This document shows, in pieces, positions 8,194-16,427 of a DNA stretch of 64,000 nucleotides; the first letter of the stretch is position 1; every line of letters begins with the position of its first letter. Location of the stretch: contig DIBU01000001.1 of the NCBI GenBank assembly GCA_002416125.1, forward strand, positions 310,001 to 374,000. Reading direction: 5' to 3'. Made by a program: the position numbers and the translations under genes. Origin of the DNA: Halieaceae bacterium UBA5044 (lineage in GTDB: Bacteria; Pseudomonadota; Gammaproteobacteria; Pseudomonadales; Halieaceae). A model generated the notes under the pieces. That model was not told where the DNA came from, made no database searches, and saw only the letters and a list, made by a program, of their open reading frames with translations.

Positions 8194-10440
8194 TCAGCGG
8201 GTGGGTCCACCCAGGCGCTCAAGCAGGGCGCGGTAGTTACGGTTGCCGGGGTCGCTGGCCACCAGCTGCTGCGCCCACAGTCGCGCGCGTTCCAGGTCGC
8301 CGCTGCTGGCTGTGTAGTTGGTGAGTGCCAGCAGAATATCCGCATTACCCGGTGCCTGCCGCTGAACCGCTTCCAGCGTCGCAATCGCCTGCGTGATGTC
8401 ACCACTGTCGTGCAGGGCAATCGCATACACGTAGCGGTGTCGCGTGCCTTCCTCCTCCTGCTCCGCCGCGCGGCGTAGATACTCCAGAGCCAGCGCCCGG
8501 TTGCCCGACCGGGTCTCCAGTAGCCCCAGCGCGTGCAGCGCGGCGCCGTTGTCCGGGGCGATGGCGAGTGCCGCCTGCAGCTCGGCGCGCGCCTCGTCCT
8601 CCCGCTGCAGCATGCGCAGCAGGTCGGCGAGGTTCAGACGGGCAGGCAGGAGCTGCGGGTTCAGCTGCAGTGCTTCGCGGTAGGCTTTTTCGGCTGCAGG
8701 CAGGTCGCCGCGGTTGAGCAGGAACATGCCCATCTGTAGCTGCACGCCCGGCATATCCGCATGCAGTGACTGTATGGCAATGTACTCGGCGAACAGGCTG
8801 CGCAGGGCATCGGCCTGTGCCGGCGGAACCTGGGCCAGGGGTACCGCAGCCAGGTTCTCGGCGACTGCCATGCGCACGCTGGTGATGTCATCGCTGATCA
8901 GTGGCTGCAGCAGGCTGTAGCGCTGTGGCAGTGGCAGGCCGCTGGCCCCGCGCACGGCGCCAAGACGCAGCAGCGGATCGGGAGACTCAAGCAGCGCCTG
9001 TGCCTCCGGCGATGCACCACCGCCGGTCTGGCCCAGGGCGGCGAGCGCGGTTGCGCGCATGATGGGGGTGGCGCTGCCATTCGCTGCCAGTGCCTGTACA
9101 TCAGGCACTGCCTGCGCCTGTCCGGCATGCAATCGCTGCAGTGCGCGGGCCGGGTGCGAGCCGGTATCGGTGAAGTTCACTCCCCAGTCCCGCACCGCGG
9201 CCAGCGCCCAGTCCGCCGTTTTGTCGACGTGGCACTGGTTGCAGGCGTTGGGGACGCCCATGGTGACGCTGAGGTCAGGCCGCGGTATGCGCATGCTGTG
9301 GTCGCGGCGCGGGTCGACCACCATATAGGTGGTTTCCGGCATATGGCAGTTGGCGCAGGACGCCCCGCTGGAACCCTCCGGGTGGTGATGGTGTTCGGGT
9401 TGGTCGTAGACCGCTGCCTGATGACACTGCGCGCAGACTCCGTTGCCCGGCGCGCGCAGTTGCAGGCTATGGGGCTCGTGGCAGTTACTGCAGACCACAC
9501 CTGCCTGGTGCATCTTGCTTTGCACCCAGGACCCGTAGACGAACACCTCATCGCGGATCTGCCCGTCATGGTAGTACAGCGGAGTTTCCGGCAGGGCCAG
9601 GCGGTGTGTGTCCAGCAGCGGTTTGCCGTAGTGATATTCGCCCAGGGTGCCCCGGCGGGAGTGGCAGCGGCCGCAGTTGTCGATCTGCGTGTTTTCCGTC
9701 AGCGGCTCCAGCCGGCTGGCGATGGCGGCGCCCTCGGTGAACGCCCAGTCACCCCGCTGTTGCAGCGCGACCGGAAAGCCCCCTCCGGCCACGCTGGACA
9801 CGCTGCCATCCGCGACCAGCTTCAGGTGTGCCTGGCCGGGCCCGTGGCAGGCTTCACAGCTCACATCTACCTCGCTGAAGCGGGTATCGAAGCTGCGCGT
9901 GCTGGCATCGTAACGCTTTTCCACGTTGGTGCTGTGGCATTCGGCACAGCGGGTGTTCCAGTTCATGTAGGGGCCGGTCCAGTGCAGCGGATCGGTGTGG
10001 TCAGTCACCTCATCGGGATTGAGGTGAAACCAGCGCTGGCCGCCCTCAGCCGCCGGTCGTGCATCCCAGGCGATCTCAAAGGCCTGCAGCCGGCCGCGGG
10101 ACAGTGGCAGGAGGTATTGCTGCAGCGGATAGGCCCCGAAGGTGTAGCGCACGGGGAAGTCGGCCAGTTTGCCATCCTCCCCCGCCGTGCGGATAAACCA
10201 CGCAGCGTCCTTGCGGAAGAAGGTCGTGGTCACGTCGCGGTGGGTAAAAGTGGCCTGGTTGAAATCACCCAGCACCGACTGTTCGGTCGGTGTCTCCATC
10301 GCCAGATCGTGATGTGATCCCTGCCACTGCGTGTGTTGCTCGGTGTGGCAACTGCTGCAGGCATCGCTGCCGACAAAGGCATCGGACGCGAGGACCTGCG
10401 CGCTCAGCGTCAGGCAGAAAACAAAGAATGTGCACCGCAC
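8194..10440 (-). CDS. Octahaem c-type cytochrome with HEAT-like and TPR repeats
   Basis: 748 residues starting at GTG, with a short signal peptide (FFVFCLTLSAQVLA). Eight CxxCH haem-binding motifs can be counted, all in the first ~410 residues: CSSCH, CAECH, CEACH, CGRCH, CSNCH, CAQCH, CANCH and CNQCH. The pattern resembles the cytochrome c554/multihaem families. After it come HEAT-like segments (RATALAALGQTG, RLGAVRGASG) and then at least three tetratricopeptide repeats (NRGDLPAAEKAYREALQLNP, EARAELQAALAIAPDNGAAL). It is periplasmic by prediction; electron partner and substrate are not known. It follows the glycosyltransferase gene by 33 bases on the same strand. Confidence 0.8.
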   Translation of the reverse strand: MRCTFFVFCLTLSAQVLASDAFVGSDACSSCHTEQHTQWQGSHHDLAMETPTEQSVLGDFNQATFTHRDVTTTFFRKDAAWFIRTAGEDGKLADFPVRYTFGAYPLQQYLLPLSRGRLQAFEIAWDARPAAEGGQRWFHLNPDEVTDHTDPLHWTGPYMNWNTRCAECHSTNVEKRYDASTRSFDTRFSEVDVSCEACHGPGQAHLKLVADGSVSSVAGGGFPVALQQRGDWAFTEGAAIASRLEPLTENTQIDNCGRCHSRRGTLGEYHYGKPLLDTHRLALPETPLYYHDGQIRDEVFVYGSWVQSKMHQAGVVCSNCHEPHSLQLRAPGNGVCAQCHQAAVYDQPEHHHHPEGSSGASCANCHMPETTYMVVDPRRDHSMRIPRPDLSVTMGVPNACNQCHVDKTADWALAAVRDWGVNFTDTGSHPARALQRLHAGQAQAVPDVQALAANGSATPIMRATALAALGQTGGGASPEAQALLESPDPLLRLGAVRGASGLPLPQRYSLLQPLISDDITSVRMAVAENLAAVPLAQVPPAQADALRSLFAEYIAIQSLHADMPGVQLQMGMFLLNRGDLPAAEKAYREALQLNPQLLPARLNLADLLRMLQREDEARAELQAALAIAPDNGAALHALGLLETRSGNRALALEYLRRAAEQEEEGTRHRYVYAIALHDSGDITQAIATLEAVQRQAPGNADILLALTNYTASSGDLERARLWAQQLVASDPGNRNYRALLERLGGPTR

Positions 10441-10473
10441 GGTATGATCACCTTGCCCTGGAGAAGGGTCAGG

Positions 10474-11547
10474 CTAACCCATGGCTGGCTGTTTCCCAAG
10501 TGCGTTGCACGGGTTTTGCTGTGGAGACAGTGTGCGGCCCCACAGCAGCGCCTGCAGGCTCGCTGCTTCGCTGCGGGCGCCGCCCGCCAGCCAGCGGGCC
10601 AGCGCGCCAGCCACGTCCGGAAAGTGAACCGTCGGTGCTGTGTTGGGCCGTGCCAGCCAGGCTGCCAGCGAATCTGCCGTGAGTTCCGCGGTCACAGTTG
10701 CGTACCCGAGCTCGCGCAGGGCCATTGCGTTGGCCAGCTGTTCAAGTTGCCCCCGCAGCGGGCGTGTAAGCACCGGCTTGCGCCACTGCAGGCATTCGCT
10801 GACCAGCTCGAAGCCGCTGTTGCAGATCACCCCCGAGCAGCTTGCGAGAGCCTGCTTGAAGGGAGCAACGCGGGCGGGGTGCAGATGCACGTTGCCGGAC
10901 ACGGCTTCCGGGAGTGCCGGTCCGAACAGCTCGAAGCGCTGCGCAGGGCACTGCTGCAGAACGTCTACGACGCGGCGGGCATCCTCAAACGGCAGATAGA
11001 CAACGATATGCTCCTGGGGTTGGATATCCAGCGGTGGCAGGTCCAGGACAGGGGGCAGCACGTGCCTGCCGTAGGGGTGCCAATGCAGGCCGATTCCCCT
11101 GTCCACCGGGGCAAAGGCCTGCATGATACGCCGTGCCAGCCAATGCCCCGCCGGTGTCGGCGTGTCGCCGCCGAAGGCGTACTGATGGCCGATGCCGATG
11201 GTGGGAATACCCGCCCTGCGGCCGGCGCGGGCGACAACCGGTTCGAAATCGGTAACGACCAGATCAAAGCCCCGCACGGGCAGAGTGCGCACATCGCGGC
11301 GAAACTGCCACAATCCGGCCTGGCTCAGGGTTTTGCGATAGCGGATTCTGCCGGCTTCGGTGGCGAAGGTCAGGCCGCGGCAGTGCAGGAAGTCGCCAAA
11401 GGGCGCCATATCGAACAGCTGGTCCCGCTCGCGACCGGAAAACACCCAGACAATCTCCACGTCCAGACCCTCGAAGGCCCGGGCCATGGCGCGGGCACGG
11501 CTGATGTGGCCATTGCCGGTGGCCTGCACGCCGTACAGAATGCGCAT
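10474..11547 (-). CDS. Glycosyltransferase, MJ1255/VC2487-type
   Basis: 357 residues from the ATG at 11547, which overlaps the upstream PAP2 stop (TGATG), so translation is coupled. The N-terminus ILYGVQATGNGHISRARAMA and the later VCNSGFELVSE-type block (here ICNSGFELVSECLQWRKPVL, then LRGQLEQLANA) fit GT-B glycosyltransferases of the MJ1255 family, distant relatives of MurG/UDP-glycosyltransferases. A cytosolic or membrane-associated role in lipid or glycan glycosylation is likely given the PAP2 partner; donor and acceptor are unknown. Confidence 0.75.
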   Translation of the reverse strand: MRILYGVQATGNGHISRARAMARAFEGLDVEIVWVFSGRERDQLFDMAPFGDFLHCRGLTFATEAGRIRYRKTLSQAGLWQFRRDVRTLPVRGFDLVVTDFEPVVARAGRRAGIPTIGIGHQYAFGGDTPTPAGHWLARRIMQAFAPVDRGIGLHWHPYGRHVLPPVLDLPPLDIQPQEHIVVYLPFEDARRVVDVLQQCPAQRFELFGPALPEAVSGNVHLHPARVAPFKQALASCSGVICNSGFELVSECLQWRKPVLTRPLRGQLEQLANAMALRELGYATVTAELTADSLAAWLARPNTAPTVHFPDVAGALARWLAGGARSEAASLQALLWGRTLSPQQNPCNALGKQPAMG

Positions 11548-12080
11548 CAAGCTGGTAGCCCCGTCAGTTGCACAGTCGCCAGCGCAATGCCCGCCCCCAT
11601 CAGGGCCCCCGCGACGGTGTCACCCGGAAAGTGTACACCGAGCAGGATGCGGGACAGGGCCACCCCACAGGCCCACACGAAGACCACCACGAAGGGGCCG
11701 CCGTAGAACAGTGTGAGCAGCGTTGCCAGCAGAAACGCCGCCGAGGTGTGGCCCGACGGAAAGCTGAACTGGTCGGATGCGGTGATCAGGCTGCGAAAAC
11801 CCGGTACCGCGACCTGCGGGCGCGGCCGCTTGAGGCTGTTTTTCAGGCTCCAGTATAGAGAGCGCTCGGCAATAAGGGCGGTGGCCAGTGCTGTCGCGAA
11901 GCCCAGTGACCCCGGTGCGGCGAGAAGCCACAGTAACAGGGGTACCAGTGCCTGCAGGTAGCCGTCGCCGGAGCGTGACACGGCGCGGGCAAGCGGGCGG
12001 ACCATGCGCCGCTCACCCTGGGAAAATATGCGGGCGAGCAGGTGAAGGTCCAGCCTGTGCATGGCGTTGAGCAGCTTCAT
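11547..12080 (-). CDS. PAP2 family membrane phosphatase
   Basis: Start placed at the ATG at 12080 (177 residues), since the upstream 43 codons of the open frame are not protein-like. The three-part lipid phosphatase signature is intact: K-x6-RP around LKRPRP, FPSGHTSAA, and SRILLGVHFPGD. Several hydrophobic segments indicate an integral membrane enzyme acting on a lipid phosphate such as phosphatidic acid or undecaprenyl pyrophosphate. The stop overlaps the start of the following glycosyltransferase, suggesting a joint role in lipid or glycan modification. Confidence 0.85.
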   Translation of the reverse strand: MKLLNAMHRLDLHLLARIFSQGERRMVRPLARAVSRSGDGYLQALVPLLLWLLAAPGSLGFATALATALIAERSLYWSLKNSLKRPRPQVAVPGFRSLITASDQFSFPSGHTSAAFLLATLLTLFYGGPFVVVFVWACGVALSRILLGVHFPGDTVAGALMGAGIALATVQLTGLPA

Positions 12081-12250
12081 GTGGACACTATGGCCGCTCG
12101 GTGTGGCAGCGGTGTGACAGCGGAGTGACGGTTTGATGAAATCAGGCGTGCTGCACGGGGGATGCGCCAGGGCGTGCGATAGCAATTTACAGCGGGTGGG
12201 CGCTCTCATACCATGCGGATTCCGCCGTCACGCAACACGGGAAGTGCACA

Positions 12251-12952
12251 GTGAAACTGGGAATCCTGAAGACAGACGCCGTCAGGCCTGAGTGGGTGCC
12301 GGATTTTGGCGAGTACCCCGACATGTTCATTGCCCTGCTCAGCCGGCTCGACCCGACCCTCGAGTTTCACGTATACGATGTACAGGAGGGCGTCTATCCG
12401 CAGGATATCGATGAGGTGGACGCTTATCTGATTACCGGCAGCAAAAGCAGCGTATACGACAGCGACCCGTGGATAGCGCGCTTGAAGGCGTTTGTGCGGA
12501 CCTTGCACGCGCGCAAGAAAAAACTGCTGGGTATCTGTTTCGGGCACCAGCTGGTGGCCGAGGCCCTGGGCGGTAAGACCGAGAAGTCACCCAAGGGCTG
12601 GGGCGTGGGCATTCACCGTCACAGCTTCCAGCGTCTGCCTGCCTGGCACGATCAGGGGTCGGCGGCCTTTGCGATTCTGGTCAGTCACCAGGATCAGGTG
12701 GTGGCACCGGCAGCGGGCGCCGAGGTGCTTGCCGGCAGCGAATTCTGCGAAAACGCCGTGTGCCAGCTGGGTGATCACATCCTGACCTTCCAGGGTCATC
12801 CCGAGTTCGTGCCGGGTTATGCGCAGGCGGTCATGCAGTTTCGCCGCGAACGTATCGGTGAGCAGGCCTACACGCAGGGCATGGCGTCGCTGGCAGAGGA
12901 CTCCGAGGCCGAGCGCGTCGGACGCTGGATGCTGGCGTTTCTGCGCAGCTGA
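12251..12952 (+). CDS. Class I glutamine amidotransferase (GMP synthase-like)
   Basis: 233 residues from a GTG. The catalytic triad of class I GATases is visible: the nucleophile C96 in LGICFGHQL, and H183/E185 in FQGHPEF. No synthetase domain follows, so it is a free-standing GATase like the YfeJ/GAT1 group. Such proteins often act on glutamylated amines or other gamma-glutamyl compounds; the exact substrate is not shown. It is divergent from the PAP2 gene. Confidence 0.8.
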   Translation: MKLGILKTDAVRPEWVPDFGEYPDMFIALLSRLDPTLEFHVYDVQEGVYPQDIDEVDAYLITGSKSSVYDSDPWIARLKAFVRTLHARKKKLLGICFGHQLVAEALGGKTEKSPKGWGVGIHRHSFQRLPAWHDQGSAAFAILVSHQDQVVAPAAGAEVLAGSEFCENAVCQLGDHILTFQGHPEFVPGYAQAVMQFRRERIGEQAYTQGMASLAEDSEAERVGRWMLAFLRS

Positions 12953-12960
12953 TACCGCGG

Positions 12961-12978
12961 CCGGGCGTCAGCGCCCGG
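12961..12978. terminator. Stem-loop between convergent genes
   Basis: A 7-bp GC stem (CCGGGCG / CGCCCGG) with a 4-base loop (TCAG) lies in the 28-base gap between the GATase gene and the convergent CTERM-like gene. It could act in both directions, but neither side has a good T tract, so termination is only a suggestion. Confidence 0.35.
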
Positions 12979-12980
12979 GC

Positions 12981-13718
12981 TTATGCCCTGCGGGATGACG
13001 AAGTTCGTTTTCTGGCCCAGCCGGCAAGTGCGATCAAGAGCAGAGCCGTCACACCGAGCGCGTAGTGGTTGGCCACCGGGACCGCCAGGGCACCCGGAAC
13101 GGTAAGCAGGGGGGACAGCACGTACAGCCCCAGGCTCACGCCGGCGCAGCCCGCGCCACCGACCAGCACGCTTGTAGCCCACTGACTGTTCGTTTGGCCG
13201 GCGTTTCCGGCAAGACAGCCATCGTTGAGACTGTCATTGCCACCCAGGCTGTCGTCGCCTATGCCAGTGCTGCTTCCCGTGAAATTGAAGCCGGTCCAGA
13301 TATTTGCGCTGGTCGCCACGCCTGATTCATCGTAACCAACGGCATTGACCTGTGAGTCGCTGAAAAAGTTGCCCATGTTGTCGGCAACCCGGTCGCCATT
13401 GGTGTTATAGACGGGTTGCGCCGTATTGCTGCCGAACGCCGACGTCGTCACCAGTGTGGAGTCGTCATGGCCGAACAGGGTGGTCCAGCCGGCGATGCTG
13501 TCGGTGATGAGGTTGTTTGCCTTCACCGTAGCCGCGTAGGCGGCGTAGGCTGCCGATGATTGAGCGCCGTCAAGCGTATCGCTGCCCGCAAACACGATGT
13601 AGAACTGGTCGCCGGGCGACAGGTCCGCAGGAATAAGCTCGGGGGGTGCATCCAATGCCTGCGCGGCATGGACAACGAACACCGAGACAAACAGGAGGAG
13701 ATTACGTAGGCTTCGCAT
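12981..13718 (-). CDS. Secreted protein with CTERM-like sorting tail
   Basis: Start at the ATG at 13718 (245 residues), preceded by a GGAAG ribosome site. An N-terminal signal peptide (LLLFVSVFVVHAAQA) is followed by a Ser/Thr/Asn/Gly-rich body of low complexity. The C-terminus has the three-part layout of CTERM signals: a short motif (VPVANHYALG), a hydrophobic helix (VTALLLIALAGW) and a basic tail (ARKRTSSSRRA). It resembles IPTL-type or VPxxN-type tails rather than classic PEP-CTERM. Probably exported and processed or anchored at the surface; no sortase-like enzyme is in the window. Function unknown. Confidence 0.65.
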   Translation of the reverse strand: MRSLRNLLLFVSVFVVHAAQALDAPPELIPADLSPGDQFYIVFAGSDTLDGAQSSAAYAAYAATVKANNLITDSIAGWTTLFGHDDSTLVTTSAFGSNTAQPVYNTNGDRVADNMGNFFSDSQVNAVGYDESGVATSANIWTGFNFTGSSTGIGDDSLGGNDSLNDGCLAGNAGQTNSQWATSVLVGGAGCAGVSLGLYVLSPLLTVPGALAVPVANHYALGVTALLLIALAGWARKRTSSSRRA

Positions 13719-13825
13719 GGCATTACTTCCCTGTAAAAAGAGGAAGAGGGTAACAGCTTTGAAAAGCTCAATACAGGGTTGAACAGTGGAGGCGCTACCA
13801 CCCCGCGCGAAGATGTCGCGAAATT

Positions 13826-14266
13826 TCACCAGCTGCCGGTGTTCGGCATGGACGCCCAGGGCTCGGCGGCGGGCAGGCTCTCCCCGGCTTGCAGCAATTC
13901 AATCGAAATGCCGTCCGGTGAGCGAATGAACGCCATGTGGCCGTCGCGGGGCGGCCGATTGATGGTCACGCCGGCGTCCAGCAGGCGCTGGCAGATGGCA
14001 TAGATGTCGTCAACGCGGTAGGCCAGGTGGCCGAAGTTGCGGCCTCCGCTGTAGTTCTCCGGGTCCCAGTTCCAGGTGATTTCCAGCAGCGGGCTGCTCT
14101 CCTCCCGGGCCCGCTGTGCGTCGCCCGGCGCCGCCAGGTAGACCAGCGTGAAGCGCCCGCCCTCACTGTCGTAGCGGTTCACTTCCACCAGGCCCAGTTT
14201 ATTGCAGTAGAAATCCAGCGATGCGTCCAGATCGCTGGCGCGTACCATGGTGTGCAGGTAGTGCAT
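13826..14266 (-). CDS. gloA: Lactoylglutathione lyase (glyoxalase I)
   Basis: 146 residues of the VOC fold. The start MHYLHTMVRASDLDASLDFY and the segment LLEITWNW are close to GloA. The four expected metal ligands are present: H5, Glu in LLEIT, His in NFGHLAYRVDD and Glu in ISIELLQ. It converts the methylglyoxal-glutathione hemithioacetal to S-lactoylglutathione. A monocistronic unit divergent from rdgC. Confidence 0.88.
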   Translation of the reverse strand: MHYLHTMVRASDLDASLDFYCNKLGLVEVNRYDSEGGRFTLVYLAAPGDAQRAREESSPLLEITWNWDPENYSGGRNFGHLAYRVDDIYAICQRLLDAGVTINRPPRDGHMAFIRSPDGISIELLQAGESLPAAEPWASMPNTGSW

Positions 14267-14409
14267 CGGTTTTGCTCTCCGGTTGATCCAGCCCGCATGG
14301 TAGGAGCCTCCCGGCTCAGCCGCAACCCGCCCGCTCTGCCCTGTGGTGCCGCATGAGGTACAATCCGCGTTTTTGACCGCCGCAGCTGCGGTCTTCAGCG
14401 GAGTCTCCT

Positions 14410-15315
14410 ATGTGGTTCAAAAATGTGCGGGCATATCGCCTGACAAGCCCCTTTTCCCTGTCTGCCGAGCAGCTCGAAACGCAGCTGGCCCAGCGCGGGT
14501 TTCAGCACTGCGCCGCAACGCAGCCTGTGTCCCTGGGCTGGGTGCCCGCGCTGGGTGCGGATACCGAGGCCCTGGTGCACCCGGTGGACGGCCGCTTCCT
14601 GCTGCGCCTGCGGCGCGAGGAACGGCTGCTGCCGTCGACGGTTGTGCGGGAGCAGCTGGCGGAGAAAGTGGCGGCGATTGAAGACGACCAGGGGCGCAAG
14701 GTGTATCGCAAGGAGCGCATGACCCTGCAGGATGAAATCGTGCTCGATTTCCTGCCGCGCGCCTTTACCCGGTCCTCCTATCTCTACGCCTATATCGACA
14801 CGCGCGCCAACTGGGTGTTCGTCGATGCCACCAGCGCGGCCCGTGCCGAGGAATTCCTCAACCTGTTGCGCGAGTGTATCGGCACGTTTCCCGTTGTCCT
14901 GCCCCAGGTGAACAATGCGCCCACGGCGACCATGACCGCGTGGCTGGCGCACCAGAGCCTGCCGGATGATTTCGCGCTGGGCGAGGAGTGCGAGCTGCGC
15001 GAACCCGGCGACGAGGGCGGTGTCGTGCGCTGTCGCGGCGTTGATTTGCTGGGAGAAGAGGTGGAGACTCACCTTAACGCCGGCAAGCAGGTGGCGCGTC
15101 TCGCACTGCACTGGGAAGAGCGGCTATCGCTGGTGCTGGCGGAGGATCTCTGCCTGCGGCGCCTGAAGTTTTCGGATGAGTTGATGAAGGAAAACGAAGA
15201 CCTGCCGGAAGCAGATCGTGCGGCGCGCCTCGACGCGGACTTCGCATTGATGTCGGACCTGGTAACGCGGTTGCAGACCCGCGTGATCGATCTCTTCGGC
15301 GGAGAAATGGAGTAA
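14410..15315 (+). CDS. rdgC: Recombination-associated protein RdgC
   Basis: 301 residues, starting MWFKNVRAYRLTSPF and carrying the family landmarks: GWVPALG, LLRLRREERLLPSTVVREQL, and near the C-terminus LRRLKFSDELM followed by DADFALMSDLVTRL. RdgC forms a ring on duplex DNA and restrains RecA; it is essentially confined to beta- and gammaproteobacteria, which supports the taxonomic reading. mnmH follows after 8 bases. Confidence 0.93.
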   Translation: MWFKNVRAYRLTSPFSLSAEQLETQLAQRGFQHCAATQPVSLGWVPALGADTEALVHPVDGRFLLRLRREERLLPSTVVREQLAEKVAAIEDDQGRKVYRKERMTLQDEIVLDFLPRAFTRSSYLYAYIDTRANWVFVDATSAARAEEFLNLLRECIGTFPVVLPQVNNAPTATMTAWLAHQSLPDDFALGEECELREPGDEGGVVRCRGVDLLGEEVETHLNAGKQVARLALHWEERLSLVLAEDLCLRRLKFSDELMKENEDLPEADRAARLDADFALMSDLVTRLQTRVIDLFGGEME

Positions 15316-15323
15316 CCCTGCGG

Positions 15324-16427
15324 GTGACCGATCTTCCGGTATGCGCTGACTACCGTCGCCTGTTTCTGGAGGACGCGGTATTCATGGACCTGCGCTCGCC
15401 CGGGGAGTACGCCCATGGCGCCTTCCCCGGTGCAACCAGCCTGCCACTGATGACCGATGACGAGCGCGCCCAGGTCGGCACCTGCTACAAACAGCGCGGC
15501 CAGGCGGCGGCCATCGAACTCGGCCATCGACTGGTAGCGGGCCGTGAGCGGGAGCGGCGCGTGGCGGCATGGCGCGCGTTCGCGCAGCGGCATCCGCAGG
15601 GTTACCTGTACTGCTGGCGCGGTGGCCTGCGTTCACAAACCGTGCAGCAGTGGCTGGCTGACGAAGGCATTGTCTACCCGCGTATTGAGGGCGGCTACAA
15701 GGCGTTGCGCCGGTTTCTGCTGGAGGAACTGGCGCGCTCGCTGGAGCGGGCGCAACTGGTGCTGGTCAGCGGGCGCACAGGCACCGGGAAAACCCGGGTC
15801 ATTCACGCGTTGCCGGAGGCGCTGGACCTCGAGGGCATGGCCCGTCACCGCGGCTCCAGTTTCGGCCATTTGCCGGAACCGCAGCCCAGCCAGATCGATT
15901 TCGAGAACGCGCTGAGCATCGCATTCCTGCAGCGGCTTTCCCGCCGGCCCGGGCCGGTGCTGCTCGAGGATGAGGGGCGCCTGATTGGGCGTCTGGCACT
16001 GCCCGAAAACCTGCGCCAGAGCATGCAGCGCGCGCCCATGCTGGTGGTGGAGGAGCCGCTCGACGAACGCGTGGCGGTGATTCTCGACGACTATATCGTT
16101 GACCTGGGCGCGCGCTACGCCAGGCGTTTCGGAGCTGTCGACGGCCCGGCAATGCACCGCGCCCGCCTGCTGGAGGGGCTCGACGGCATTCGCAAACGGC
16201 TGGGTGGCGCCCGCCACCAGGCGCTGCGCGCCACCATGGAACAGGCGTTTGCGCTGCAACACAGTGGCGGGGGCAACGCAGCGCACCGCGCCTGGATTCG
16301 CGAGCTGCTGGAAGCCTATTACGATCCGATGTACAGCTACCAACTGGCACAGCGGGCCGGTACCGTTCTGTTCCAGGGTAACCGTCGGGAGGTCATCGCT
16401 TACGCCCGGAGCGCACTGTCTTGCTGA
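15324..16427 (+). CDS. mnmH: tRNA 2-selenouridine synthase
   Basis: 367 residues from a GTG. The N-terminal rhodanese domain contains the active Cys C97 in YCWRGGLRSQ, and the C-terminal P-loop domain has SGRTGTGKT at 149-157. This two-domain layout is diagnostic of MnmH (SelU/YbbB), which exchanges sulfur for selenium at the wobble 2-thiouridine of certain tRNAs using selenophosphate. Its last codons overlap the start of selD, so donor synthesis and use are encoded together. Confidence 0.93.
   Translation: MTDLPVCADYRRLFLEDAVFMDLRSPGEYAHGAFPGATSLPLMTDDERAQVGTCYKQRGQAAAIELGHRLVAGRERERRVAAWRAFAQRHPQGYLYCWRGGLRSQTVQQWLADEGIVYPRIEGGYKALRRFLLEELARSLERAQLVLVSGRTGTGKTRVIHALPEALDLEGMARHRGSSFGHLPEPQPSQIDFENALSIAFLQRLSRRPGPVLLEDEGRLIGRLALPENLRQSMQRAPMLVVEEPLDERVAVILDDYIVDLGARYARRFGAVDGPAMHRARLLEGLDGIRKRLGGARHQALRATMEQAFALQHSGGGNAAHRAWIRELLEAYYDPMYSYQLAQRAGTVLFQGNRREVIAYARSALSC

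Noticed and set aside
12132..12144. TTGATGAAATCA as a second FNR-like box upstream of the GATase and PAP2 genes
   Set aside because: The spacer is three bases instead of four, and the last base of the half-site is G, so it does not fit the consensus.
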